64,000 bases of DNA from the NCBI GenBank assembly GCA_964023205.1, contig OZ026843.1, positions 4,759,029 through 4,823,028 of the forward strand, read 5' to 3'. The notes beneath the pieces are model-generated. The model was not told the origin of the DNA, ran no database searches, and was given only the letters and a program-made list of their open reading frames with translations. Positions 44,922 to 56,280 of the stretch are shown one piece after another; the stretch's first letter is position 1; every line of letters starts with the position of its first letter. Source of the DNA: Lutraria lutraria. Its lineage: Eukaryota; Mollusca; Bivalvia; Venerida; Mactridae. Both the position numbers and the translations under genes were made by a program.

Positions 44922-45897
44922 AGTCGTATGAACAGTAGCGGATTATGAACAATAGAGGGTCACGCGAATGGTTACAGTAAGATTTCTCCGCTGTCTTTCC
45001 ATATTATTTGATCAAACTTTACATTCCTATTCCTTGATATTTTTTGTCCTTTTCAACAAAAGATTATCTGAAAACAATGTTTTGATCAACTGTGTCACTT
45101 AGAGTATTGTTAAGCGTGTTTACATGAGCAAGATTGCCTAGCTTCGTTCTCATAACAACCTTCGCGCATAAAGATGCACTGCCAAATAATTTCGATGTAA
45201 AGGTAAATGATTTCTTTATGATCTAAATGGTCATAGCTTAACATTCAAATCATGAAAAGGAACTACATAATTTCTAATTATCATGTGTGCAAATGGAATG
45301 ATTATGTTGCAGGTCAATATAAATAATAAAGGATCACAATCAATTTGCATGAGGATTTCTCAAACTAGATAAATTGTGTTCTTAAATGGACTTGTAATAT
45401 AAATAAATTTGTATTGTTGTGTTATTTTGAGATGTTAAATAAATAATTCTCAGTGCCTTATGACTACCTTTTTCATTAGCAAGTGCTGTAAGCTTGCATC
45501 AGTTGCTATATTGACTTTATTCGTAGAGATAATAACTCAATATCTTTCTATTCATTTTTTTCTATGTAACACTACAAATAATGAATTATCATACAAACAA
45601 AGCTTTTACAAAGAAAGAAATGTATGATGATGACATTAATTAGTCAGTTTTGACAGGTCTGCATGGTGACCCGGCCCCTGTAAGAGAATATCATATGACC
45701 CTCTATTGTTCATATTGACTTGCTATTATACCAATTACTTCCATATCTGAAAGGTATGTAATGGTCGAAGTTTGTAGTTGAAAAGGCAATTTTGGTGTTT
45801 TTGTGAAGAAAAATAAATTTGCATTTGATCATTTTAGACCAAGATACTAAATGCGGTAATCGTTGACATTAATTAACACCCTACTGTTCATACGACT
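44922..45897. mobile_element. Candidate DNA element with 17-bp terminal inverted repeats
   Basis: AGTCGTATGAACAGTAG (44922-44938) is exactly repeated in reverse complement at 45881-45897. A second inverted pair, gaacaatagagggtca (44947-44962) and tgaccctctattgttc (45696-45711), lies inside. On the right the two blocks are 170 bp apart instead of 8, so about 160 bp seems to have been inserted there. No transposase is present, and no clear target duplication is seen. Confidence 0.55.
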
Positions 45898-46259
45898 GTA
45901 TCTCGTCGTCACAAACCAGGTAGTTGTATTTAATACAACTACCTACACAAACAGTCTAATTTATTAGTTGGACTAAGCCTAAGGCTTACCATTATCAGGC
46001 ATCAGGTGTCGTCAGTTTTTCTCTTCAAATATTCTTGAAAGATGGTGACAGTCTTATCCTCTGGTTTTGATCGTTTACTTTATGATTCATCTGGCATTTT
46101 GTACAATTAATAATCCAAACATAAAACGTCAACTTGTAGAAAACACTATGAAAACTACGAGCTCAAAGAGCCAAAATAAGTGGGTTACATTAAACTGCAA
46201 ACATCCATAATAAGTTTTTAACCGTATTTATAAGTACGAAGCAAAAGGAAGAGGGCGGG

Positions 46260-46682
46260 ATCCAAGAAGATCCAAATGAAACTGTGGCACAACTTAAAGA
46301 AAAAGTGAATATCATATTCAAAAAACATAACATATCCGTGGAAAATGCAGACATAATGGCGATTCATCGGCTCCCATCAAACAACAACCGCATCAGACCT
46401 GTTATAATAAAAACAATGAACAATGAAGCTAAATATTGTATTATGAGGAAAAGAAAGGAAATGAAAAAGGATGACCATAAAATTAGCGATGATGTCACAA
46501 GCATGAACTCTGGATTAATTAATAGACTCCTCAAGCACGATGAAATCAAATCCGCTTGGTTTTTCAACGGCTCAGTGTATGGAGAAACGACTAGAAGCGA
46601 ACGGGTGAAATTTAACATTTTTGACAATGTAAGTGAGACGATCACCACCTATAGAGATTACAAACTTCAGAGAGAAAAATAA
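46260..46682 (+). pseudogene. ORF1 of the L1-like element, N-terminally truncated
   Basis: An open frame of about 140 codons ends with TAA at 46680. ADIMAIHRLP, RPVIIKTMNN, KSAWFFNGSVYG and KFNIFDNVSE match the RNA-binding C-terminal half of L1/CR1-type ORF1 proteins. No in-frame ATG precedes this conserved region; the first is at 46356, in the middle of a conserved motif. The coiled-coil N-terminus is missing, in keeping with 5' truncation. Confidence 0.65.
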
Positions 46683-48429
46683 ACATCTAATATGACATCT
46701 GACTTACAGTCTTATCCTTCATAATGTATATGCAATGTCTGAAATACTTTATTATTATATATAGAGAAAAAAGATCCTGTTCTTTCTCTTGAAAAAAATG
46801 TTCCTGTTCTTTCTATTGCTGTTTTTCTTCCCCATGATTACCATAAAATGATATAGATGTATAAATTATATTGTTTCGTAACATGTGAGAAACGTTCCTG
46901 TTTTTTCTCTGGCTGTTTTTTCTCCCCATGATTACCTTTAGATGATATAGATTTATAAAATATTGTTACATAATATGTGAAAAATGTTCTGTTCTTTCTC
47001 TTGAAAAAATATTCCTGTTCTTTCTATTGCTGTTTTTTCTTCCAATGATTACCATAAAATAATATAGAGGTATAAATTATTGTTTCATAACATGTTAAAG
47101 ATGTTTATATTCTTTCTTTTGTTGTTTTCCCCCTCATGAGTACCATAAAAATATTACATGTATTGCCGTTGTAATGATTGATTGAGCCATTTTCTGCATA
47201 TGTGCATGTATAATATTCATGCTCACTCCATTCTGTATCAACCTTAACATGCTTTTGCTTTCGAATTCTGAAATGTTAAGGATATACACTATAATGGACT
47301 CAAAAACCATACGGTTGTTACTACATTTCTAATTTGCATCATATCACACAAATACAAATAATTTTATGAAATTAAGTCTTACTCCATTCCGTATCAATCT
47401 TTGGAGACTTTCGCTTTCGACTTACTCTAAAGAGTGTGCAATTAAATGGACACACCGACTATATGTGAAGGTTTATAGCATGCCAATTATAGACTGAAAG
47501 AATATGTTCAGTTTTATGTTAATTCACACAAACAATCTTACAAACAGCCATCCAGACTTACTCTAAAATCCACATCTGCACTCACTGTCTCACACAAACA
47601 TGGCTCTCATAGACAGAAACAATTACACAAGCATGCATTCATACGTGTAAAAGGATACTAATTTTTCCATTAGTGCTTCTTTTGGTACCAACAAGTATAT
47701 CTTTATAATAGCATAATCCTGTATAAAAAACATTCAAATATCTCTCTGGGAAGGACATTATTGTCAGATGTAGATACATGTATATAATTGTTCTTTTCTA
47801 TGTACATAGCATTTGTATTGTAAAATGTTTTGTATATCTCATCAAGACATATGAGATTAGAACCTTGAAATAATGAATACAATTGAAGCGTTGATTGTGA
47901 AGTTTTTCTTAAAGCAGATAGTCATTGTAAGAGTTTCGTTGTTAGTGCTAATCTCATTGCTGGTTATTATATTGTAAAGAACAATTAATTTGCTGTCTTT
48001 CGTTTAGCTTTGAAACAATGCACACACAGACCAATAAATATTATTTTTCTATTTTAAAAAGAAGTCAATTATTAGCTTTTTGTGAAAATGAAAATAATTA
48101 TTGATAACAATACTAAAAATTGTATAAAGTTTTTTATACCTTTTACACAATGTAATATCAAGTACATGAAAATTATTCCTTCATGGCCATATTTTAGCCT
48201 ATGTATTTGTATGTATTTATTATGTTCATAGAACCCACTGTAATTGTGGAAAACCCATACTGGATTTTTCATGTTTGTTCTTCACTCACTTTTTTACATT
48301 TTTTCACCACCTCATATGTATTGTCAGTTCCTGTCTTTTCTATACTTAAATGTATACTTTGTACCTAAACAATTTTATTCAACCCACATATATGTAATAG
48401 ATGAAAACTATAAAAAGTTCTCTTAAACA
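46683..48429 (+). other. 1.75-kb spacer between ORF1 and ORF2
   Basis: Non-coding. It begins with a tandem repeat (46765-47160) and has two diverged copies of 'cttactccattccgtatcaa' (about 47221 and 47380). The usual ORF1-ORF2 gap in L1-type elements is far shorter, so either the family has a long spacer or foreign DNA was inserted. Confidence 0.6.
46765..47160. repeat. Tandem repeat, about 4 units of about 105 bp
   Basis: Each unit has 'gttcctgttctttct', 'gctgttttttct', 'catgattaccataaaa' and 'atagatgtataaattattgt'. Pyrimidine-rich half and AT-rich half alternate. Confidence 0.8.
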
Positions 48430-51400
48430 ATGTCTGATCTAAGAATTTACTCATACAATTGTCGGGGCCTTAGAAGTGCCAAGAAAAGGATGGATATCTT
48501 AAATTTGTTTAAAGAAAAAAAAGTTGACATTCTTTGTCTGCAAGAAACCCATTTTACTAAAGAAACTGAAAACACAGTGTATTCAGAATGGAATGGAGAA
48601 TGTTTTTTTAGTCATGGTAAATCTGACGCTAGAGGGGTAGCAATACTCTTCAGACAAAATATGAACATAAAGATAGTAAATAGTAAATTAGATTCAAATG
48701 GGAATTATTTGATTCTAGAAATAGTATATAATGACACAAAATTTGTTCTTATCAATGTTTATACCCCTAATATAGCTGCTCCAGATTTTTTTAGTACAAT
48801 TTTTAAGGAAGTTGATTCTTTGGATACTACAGATATTATTATGTGCGGAGATTTTAACCTTGTACTTGACCCCGATATAGATTATAATAATTACAAATCT
48901 AAAAATCATAATGTATATGGTAGAAAAAACCTTCTAGAAGTAATTGAGGACAGAAATTTAGTTGATCCTTTTTGTGAATTCCATGGAAATCTAAAAAGAT
49001 ATACATGGAGAAGAATGAATCCTGTACAACAGGGCAGACTTGACTTCTTTTTAATTTCAAATAGCTTACTCAACTGTGCTAGGAAATGTAATATTGACAT
49101 CAGTTATAAATCAGATCACTCGAGTATATTCCTTGAAATGTGTCTTTCAACAACATCACATGGTAAAGGCTTTTGGAAATTCAATAATTCATTACTACAT
49201 GACATTGAATTTATAAAAAGTATTAATACAAAGATTGATGAAATCATTTTACAATATTGCTTACCTGTATATAATATAGATAATGTCTTAAACATGGACA
49301 GAACAAATATACAATTTGTTATAAATGATGAATTGTTCATGGAGACTCTATTAATGGAAATTAGGGGGAAAACAATTTCACACTCTAGCTACTTAGTAAA
49401 ACAAAGAAAAAATAATGAAGAAATACTTTTAAAAGAAATAAGTGACATTGAATCATGTCTATCTGATAATAATGACAGACTTGTCTTCCTAAAAAGTCAA
49501 TTAGAGGAATTACGACATACTAAACTTAAAGGCTCTTTTGTAAGGTCAAGGGCAAATTGGGTTGAAAAAGGAGAAAAGACCACAAAATATTTTTGCAACT
49601 TAGAAAAGAATTTTATTTCTAATAAAACAATATCATTTATAGAAAAAGAAGATGGTACGAAAATCTTTGACCAAAATGAAATTTTACAGGAAACTGGTAA
49701 TGTTTACAAAGCTCTATATAGTAAAGAATCTTTGATAGATGACTTTGAACTAGAAAATGAACTAGATGGATGTCATGTACAAAAACTGAATTCAGACCAA
49801 GCAAATGAACTTGAAGGTTTATTAACTTATAATGAAGAAGCTGAAACACTAAAAAACATGAAAAGTGATAAAAGCCCTGGATGTGATGGTTTTACTTCAG
49901 AATCTTTTAAGGTATTTTTGGGGTAAAATAGGACACTTCGTTGTAAATGCTATAAATTTTGCATTTTTATCCAATTCATTTTCAAAAAATATTAAGTTGG
50001 GAACGATAACCAGTATCCCTAAAGAGAATAAACCAAAACAAATTGGAGACAAATAACCCTATTAAATGTATTATATAAACTTGCCTCAGGCAGTATAGCA
50101 AACAGATTAAAACAAGTACTAAGTGTTTTAGTTTCAAATGACCAGACTGGTTTTGTTAAAGGTCGATATATTGGGGAAAACACTAGATTATTATATGACA
50201 TAATGCAATATACAGAATTAAATAAAATTCCTGGTTTGCTTGTACTGATAGACTTTGAAAAGGCTTTTGACTCAATATCTTTTAATTTTATAGAAAAAAC
50301 TCTCAGCTTTTTTAAATTTGGTAATATGTTTAAGAAATGGATCCAACTGTTCTTGAATAATACAGAAGTATGTGTACAACTAAATGGATATCTTTCAAAC
50401 TTCTTCAAAGTTGAAAGGGGTTGCAGACAAGGGGACCCAATATCACCATATCTTTTCATCCTATGTTCAGAAATTCTAGCTATTAAATTACGACATAATA
50501 AAGATATTAAAGGAATACATATTGATGGCAAGGAATATAAGATTTCCCAATTTGCAAATGACACTTCTTTATTATTAGATGGAACTGATATAATCATTAA
50601 ACTCTGCCCTAAATACCTTACATAGATACTCATTGATATCCGGCCTCAAAATAAACTTTGATAAGACAAAGTTAATCTGGTTAGGCTCCCTAAAATACAG
50701 TACTAGGTCAATCAAAACAAGATGGAAACTTTCATGGGGGGATACACAATTCAAATTACTAGGCTTAATTTTTGATGTGGACTTAAATAAGATGTATGAC
50801 TTAAACTTTAATGCAAAACTACAAAATATAAAAAATAGCATACTGTATTGGAAAAGACGTAACCTAACACCTATAGGTAGAATAACAGTGGTAAAAGCAA
50901 TGCTACTTCCCATATTAACTCATTTGTTTATAAGCATGCCGACTCCTGGCAGAATATTCATCAAAAATCTTACAGATATGTTTAATGAATTTGTGTGGAA
51001 GGGTAAAAATAAAATAAAACATACAATATTTATAAAAGATTATAAGGAAGGTGGCTTAAAAATGATCGATATCCCAAGTTATATATGCAGTCTAAAAATC
51101 AAGTGGTTGAAAAATTATGTCCATAATAGCAAAAGTAAATGCTACAATCTTGTTAACTCTATATTTGACATGGATAAACTTTTTAACTGTGGCAAATCAT
51201 ACTGTGACATCATCATTACAAAAATAAAGAACCCGTTTTGGATAGATGTGTTAAAATCCTATATTTGCTTTCTTAATAAATTGTCTGTTAGGGAAACATC
51301 ACAAATACTTAATATGCCACTTTTCTATAACAAAAACCTACTTATAGATCAACAACATATATATTTACCTTCCTTCTACAAAAAAGGAATAAGATTTATT

Positions 51401-52150
51401 AAAGATGTAATTGATGATCAAGGAAAGTTTGTTGACATAAAATATCTAGAAGAAGTAACAGAGGAAAAATTGAATTTTCTACTATACTATGGACTCAGAA
51501 ACGCTGTCAATAAATATATTAAAATGAAAAAAATACCATTAGAGAAAAATAAACAACTCTTAAATCCAAGAATGAATTGTTATATACATCCGATTCTAAC
51601 TAAGAAGGATGCAAATAAATTTATATATAAAACACTGATTAAAAATGATGAAATACCCACAAGCAAACCCAAGTGTGAATCTTTAAGTAATAACATTATA
51701 GACTGGGACTTCATGTATAGTTACGTCTTTAAATATACTAGAGACACATATATACAATGGTTACAAACAAGAATTATACACAGAATTCTAGCTACCAATA
51801 CGTTACTTTATAAAATGAAAATTAAACCAAATAACCTGTGTACATTTTGCAAAAAGCATGAAGAAACAATATCTCATCTGTTTTGGGACTGCTGCAGAGT
51901 AAGACCAATCATACAATTTTTAAATAATGGAATAATACATCTAGATCCCAATTTTAAAATGAATATGATAATTGTTATATTAGGATCTGGAAAAAAAGAG
52001 TCTATACCTATCGATATTCTTCTTCTAGAATTTAAAAAATATATTTACTTATGTAAAAGGAGAGAAATCTTACCTAGTACTGAAAGTTTAAAGAACAGTT
52101 TAAAACTCGCATGGGAGATATATAAAACATCGGGCATAACAGATATATAA
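48430..52150 (+). pseudogene. ORF2: AP-type endonuclease and reverse transcriptase
   Basis: The endonuclease (48430 to about 49140) is intact to the eye: SYNCRGLRS, LCLQETH, GDFNLVLDPD and YKSDHSSIF supply the N, E, D and H of this nuclease fold. RT follows with SPGCDGFTSE, frame changes near 49916 (+1) and 50035 (-1), FVKGRYIGENTRLL, LIDFEKAFDS (catalytic Asp), GCRQGDPISPYLFIL, then QFANDTS where FADDTS is expected, so one catalytic Asp is Asn. Another +1 change at about 50600 leads into a 505-codon open frame (50633-52150) with the RT thumb, CTFCKKHEETISHLFWDC (a C-x2-C...H-x4-C motif) and the stop. Three frame changes plus the Asn make it inactive. Confidence 0.9.
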
Positions 52151-52460
52151 TACAACAGATGGACAATTGTAAGACATTTTTGTTTTTAACCCTTGCATTG
52201 TTATTAAAGGTACACTCAAATATCATAATTACAAAAATGGTGGTGAAACTATGTTGTTGTTTCTTTTGTTTATTTATATATATTAAATGAGGTTTCTGTA
52301 TATTGTCTTACATGTATATAAATGTAATATGTGTTAGTTTTATCAGTAGGTAGTTCAAACTATGTTGTAGTCTTTCAAAAGCCTTTGAGCTTGTTTGTAA
52401 ACATGCAATATGAGCTGAACCAAATAAAATATACATAAACCTCAAAAAAAAAAAAAAAAA
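52151..52460 (+). other. 3' UTR and A tail of the L1-like element
   Basis: About 290 bp, AATAAA at 52423-52428 and A17 at 52444-52460. Confidence 0.8.
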
Positions 52461-52597
52461 GGGCGGGGTCAATTTTACTCCGCCTAAATTAACACGTGGG
52501 AGTCCGTGTGATGTAAACACATATTAAGTATAATATTGAATAAGAATATACATGTATATGACGTACGATAAGGATAATTGCATAATTGCACGACTCT

Positions 52598-52688
52598 GCA
52601 TGATGCTAAAAGTTTACAGCATCATGCTATAAGTTTTCAGCACCATGGTGAAAGTTTTTAGCATCATGCTGAAAATTTTTAGGATCAA
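52598..52688. repeat. 27-bp tandem repeat, about 3-4 units
   Basis: 'agcatcatgctgaaagttttt' with variants (gatgctaaaagtttac, accatggtgaaagttttt). Confidence 0.8.
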
Positions 52689-53010
52689 TATATATATGCT
52701 ACTTGTTTTTTATATACATATATAATAAACAAAACATGGCGTACAACGATATGGTATGGTAATTACATATATAATATAAGTAAGCATAATCCTATTGGAC
52801 AGATGATCCCTAGTTACCTGAAGTTTATATTGTTAATGTAATTTGGACACTTTTCTTGATTCTTTTTATTTTTATAAATTTTACTTATTCTACGATAGTT
52901 TGAGCAATTTTTTTTCAGCTGAATACTAGTTATGAATACTACATCAAGAAAATCATGCAATTAATCACCAACTTTATTAAAACATGGTAAATTACTATAT
53001 TATCAATATA

Positions 53011-53119
53011 ACCACAGCACTTAACCTAGCTAAGATATGATGTTTGGAGTAAAACTTAAGATATGATGTTTGGAGTAAAACCACAGCACTTAACCTAAGA
53101 TATGATGTTTGGAGTAAAC
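53011..53119. repeat. Tandem repeat of 'aagatatgatgtttggagta'
   Basis: Three copies, two of them within a 65-bp direct repeat that also holds 'accacagcacttaacct'. Confidence 0.85.
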
Positions 53120-53960
53120 ACGTTTGTTGAAAATTTTCATTAAAATATTACACAATTTAGTACATACATATATATCATGAATATTAGTCACCACGTATCT
53201 ATTTCATCGTTTCGTTTGCATCATTAATTTTATTACATTACATTAACTTTGTAGCGAGTGAATCTTTAAGGTCGGCGATATCATGTCTTTGCTCAAATAC
53301 TGTAAAATCCACGGGCTGTCAACGTTTTTTTTTATGAAACAATAATAATATTATATATTTCAACCATTATCGTAGTTCAATAACCTGTAGAAATACAGAC
53401 TATCAAGTCGTTAAACTGAATGTTGTTTTCTGTGTATCAAATATTAGGGCCTTCCTGATCGATTCATTAAAAAAATCCCCGATCCAACAATTGTCGTTCG
53501 GTATGAACACAACGTTAAGACCATTTCTCAACAGTCGGTAGGGTTTTTTCCTACATACCGAAGAACTTCCATTAACCATCCGCCTTAGAAAATAGTCTCA
53601 ATTTTTCAATTCAATGGCACAAATACAAATTCAAATATTACGTGCATTTAAGTCAATATCAGATGGCTATAAAATCGTGAACGAACAACAACAACAAAAA
53701 ACAGTCTTAAAAAGTATTGAACAACCCTCTACCAATATTTACTATCAGTACGCACATTTCAAGAAATGATGTCGTCATAATTCAGGTGCCAATAGTCTGG
53801 TTCCCAGCTTCTATCGTAAACATCTTTGTATACAAAGGGGCTGGTAGTCCAGACTATAATAATAATTGCTGAACTACATTGTACTTTTGATGATCAGAAG
53901 GAGGAACATAAATCAAAGTACTGAAAGCACATATGGAACTGAAACATCTTTAACAACTGC

Positions 53961-54035
53961 ATGGCGGGTGTAGGAAAGCATATAGTGCATTGGTCTGTAT
54001 CAAAATTCATACGCGCAGAGCCAGTGAAGGACTAT
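53961..54035. repeat. Dispersed repeat (ggcggRtgt...catcaaaattcat)
   Basis: Matches the minus strand of about 33060-32990, and its first half resembles 11252-11285. It is not a coding exon. Confidence 0.5.
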
Positions 54036-54106
54036 CGTTCAGTTTCCAAAACTCGATCAACCCAATACCTCACCCTACAAAGGATTTCAACTTTTGACTG
54101 CTTTAA

Positions 54107-54308
54107 AGGGGCATGCCCTGGAACTGAAGCGTCTCGAATATAAATCAAATTGGTATCATTTGAATGCCAAAATCAATTAATGAAAGTCCTGTAAAATATT
54201 TACGAAATGTCCCGCTATTTGACTCAAAAATACACATTTCAAGATTTACCAAACCTGCCGATTACGCCTTAGAAAATATAAGACACAGCAGTTCCTGGGC
54301 ATGCCCCT
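54107..54308. mobile_element. MITE with TTAA target duplication (piggyBac-like)
   Basis: 202 bp. The ends aggggcatgccctggaactg and cagttcctgggcatgcccct are inverted repeats of 20 bp with one mismatch. TTAA flanks both sides (54103-54106, 54309-54312). TTAA duplication suggests piggyBac-type mobilisation. Confidence 0.8.
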
Positions 54309-55114
54309 TTAATTGTAGTTCCAAACAACAGCAGAACCTTTGAATAGAGCTTTGATTTTTAATAATCCAGTTTTGACGGAAATTTATTTTTGGTTTCTTT
54401 TCTTCGAACTTTTCGTGTGCTGCATCTTCACGTTTAAATTCTATTCGTCCCCCACATCCAGCTTTTTGGATATGAACGCTATTTTCAGACCACCTCCGAT
54501 TCTTAGCAACAAATAATTATGAACTGCTCTATTCTTCTGCACTTACAGACAACACTTTTCTATCGGATAGAATAATCCCACAATACGCCATACGAGTGAT
54601 TTCACCCGGCTGACATTATAAAGTCATCATTAAAGTGTGTAAAGTTATATCTGGCCGTCCTATCACTGGCAGAATAGTTGTTTATATGTGATAAGAATCA
54701 TACCCAAGTACCTGAATTTAAACAATGAATATTGGAAGCGAACATGAGCAACAATAAAATTAATGGCAATGAAAGGGAGATAACTTGGAAATTGAACACT
54801 ACTCTGGTAACTTGTAGTAATCATGTTTGTTAAATTACAGGGACAGTTTTTGTAAAACTCTTTTAAGAAAACACTATATACAACATATACATACTAGTTA
54901 GTTAGCTTATGGAAACAATGTGACTTTACACTTTTGGGAATTTATATAGCCTTTCTTGTCAGATATATCTTGTACACTTTAATTATGTTTATTCTCCGTA
55001 AAATGGCCTTTTCAATGGCATTGCGTCAATATATAAAAAAAAACGATTCTTGTTATTATCTCGCTAATTTGCTTCTCTTCCTCGACAACTGCGTACAAAA
55101 ATGGAGGCGTGACT

Positions 55115-55143
55115 CTTACAACGTCACCACAACGCTATATAAG
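55115..55143 (+). promoter_or_regulatory. TATA box and conserved upstream element, copy B
   Basis: aacgtcaccacaac then gctatataag (55134-55143), matching copy A in order and spacing. Confidence 0.65.
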
Positions 55144-55166
55144 CAACATAAGACACTACAGAAATC

Positions 55167-55214
55167 AGTTAAAACTTTGCGAGTATTTAGGAACAACAAA
55201 AGATCAATAGTTAG
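55167..55214 (+). other. Non-coding first exon of peptide gene, copy B
   Basis: From about 25 bp after the TATA box to the donor AGTTAG/gtaagt (55214). The intron is 55215-55491 (277 bp), ending tttttctggttttcag, identical to the copy A acceptor region. The intron is about 600 bp shorter than in copy A. Confidence 0.65.
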
Positions 55215-55498
55215 GTAAGTTATATGTTTATTATTGGAGATGTATATTTTTTAATACTGTTCTACTATTAATTTACGACTGTTTCAACCTTAATCCCCAT
55301 AAAAGGAAATACTTTAATTAGAATTGACATTGTATGTTCTTGTCTGATACTTTTGTTTCAACAAAATTATGGAATCGAATGATAAAATTCTTTGTAAAAC
55401 AGTACGAGTAAGAATATGTGTATATACATGTAATAATGTATCACTAATTTCATAGCTGCTTGTATAAAATTAATATTTTTCTGGTTTTCAGTAGAATC

Positions 55499-55720
55499 AT
55501 GAAGCCATCCAGCTACGCCTTAATGGTAATCATAACAGTGACAATGTTATGTCACCTGCATACTGCAGCTTCAGCGTACATCGACTGTACTGTAGAATGC
55601 AACATCAAATTTCTACGCAAAAGAACATCTTGTAAATGTGAAGAAAGCGAGAAATTGCACTGGGGCAGGAAACAAAAACTCCGAATTCTAAAGGCATTCA
55701 TTTTCAGGTATGGCCGCTGA
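55499..55720 (+). CDS. Secreted four-cysteine basic peptide, copy B
   Basis: 73 residues; ATG 7 nt after the acceptor, TGA at 55718-55720. The signal peptide is residues 1 to about 26 (ending HTAASA). The mature chain has C30, C34, C45 and C47 in C-x3-C-x10-C-x1-C, with an LRKR basic site between the cysteine pairs. HWGRK (54-58) could be cut as a Gly-dibasic site and the chain ends FIFRY-Gly-Arg, the classical amidation signal; the last piece would start with Gln. The mature part has a net charge of about +8. Nine residues differ from copy A, five of them in the signal peptide; residues 27-51 are identical. Family unknown to me. CSalphabeta-like antimicrobial peptide or amidated neuropeptide/hormone precursor are the two readings; the sequence alone does not decide. 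Confidence 0.8.
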   Translation: MKPSSYALMVIITVTMLCHLHTAASAYIDCTVECNIKFLRKRTSCKCEESEKLHWGRKQKLRILKAFIFRYGR

Positions 55721-56280
55721 ACGAAATACGCATATATTCGTTTCAAAACCAATTCAGTCGATTTTACTGAAATATCGCATTTTGTACATTTGGCGGCAAA
55801 TGTATATCATTCTCTCCAAACGAACCATGCAACTGAATAAATCAACAGTGATAAGAGGGACAATGTGAGAAACGTGTGTTGCTTTACTGACCGTGATGTT
55901 CATGTCGTAAGATGAAGACGGGGTCATAGAAACATCTGAATGTGCATACGTGAAATATTACATAAACAAACTTCGCTTGCATGATTGTCGGCACAAGACG
56001 TCGCACGTACATTCACTGTTAAATGAAAATTAGTACATGTATGGTGTTAAATCACACGTGCAGTGTTATTCTTGTGACGACTGTTCAATTCTTTTTGTAT
56101 TATTTTCATTTGTAAAGAAATAAATCGTCAAATTAATCACATATTGTGTCTTATTAAAACATCTTTTGATTTTTAAATGTCCATCTTCCAAAATGCATGG
56201 TTATCCTTTACAAAGGTGGTGTACAATGTTTTTAAAGGGAGCATGCATGCGAAAAAGAACACCTTCGGGATGACCACAGC

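Larger units (their letters stand above)
46260..52460 (+). mobile_element. L1/Tx1-like non-LTR retrotransposon, 5'-truncated and inactive
   Basis: It contains the 3' part of ORF1, ORF2 with endonuclease, RT and a C-terminal zinc motif, an AATAAA (52423), and a 17-nt A tail (52444-52460). AGGGCGGG at 46252-46259 is repeated at 52460-52467 just after the tail and could be the target-site duplication; it would put the truncation inside ORF1, which lacks an ATG. ORF2 has three frame changes and a changed RT active site. Confidence 0.85.
53200..56280. repeat. Right arm of the inverted segmental duplication
   Basis: Reverse-complement partner of 24889-29010 and 14870-14917; see those entries for matching blocks. 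It lacks the Ty3 element and carries its own TTAA MITE (54107-54308). Between gene end and 'cattcactgttaaatgaaaa' (about 56010) it is roughly 230 bp longer than the left arm. Confidence 0.75.

Noticed and set aside
48072..48426. Small frames before ORF2 of the L1-like element
   Set aside because: Low-complexity, on both strands, not similar to ORF1 or ORF2.
54934..55218. 94-codon frame upstream of peptide gene B
   Set aside because: It runs through the TATA box and the first-exon donor, and the matching region of copy A does not keep the frame.
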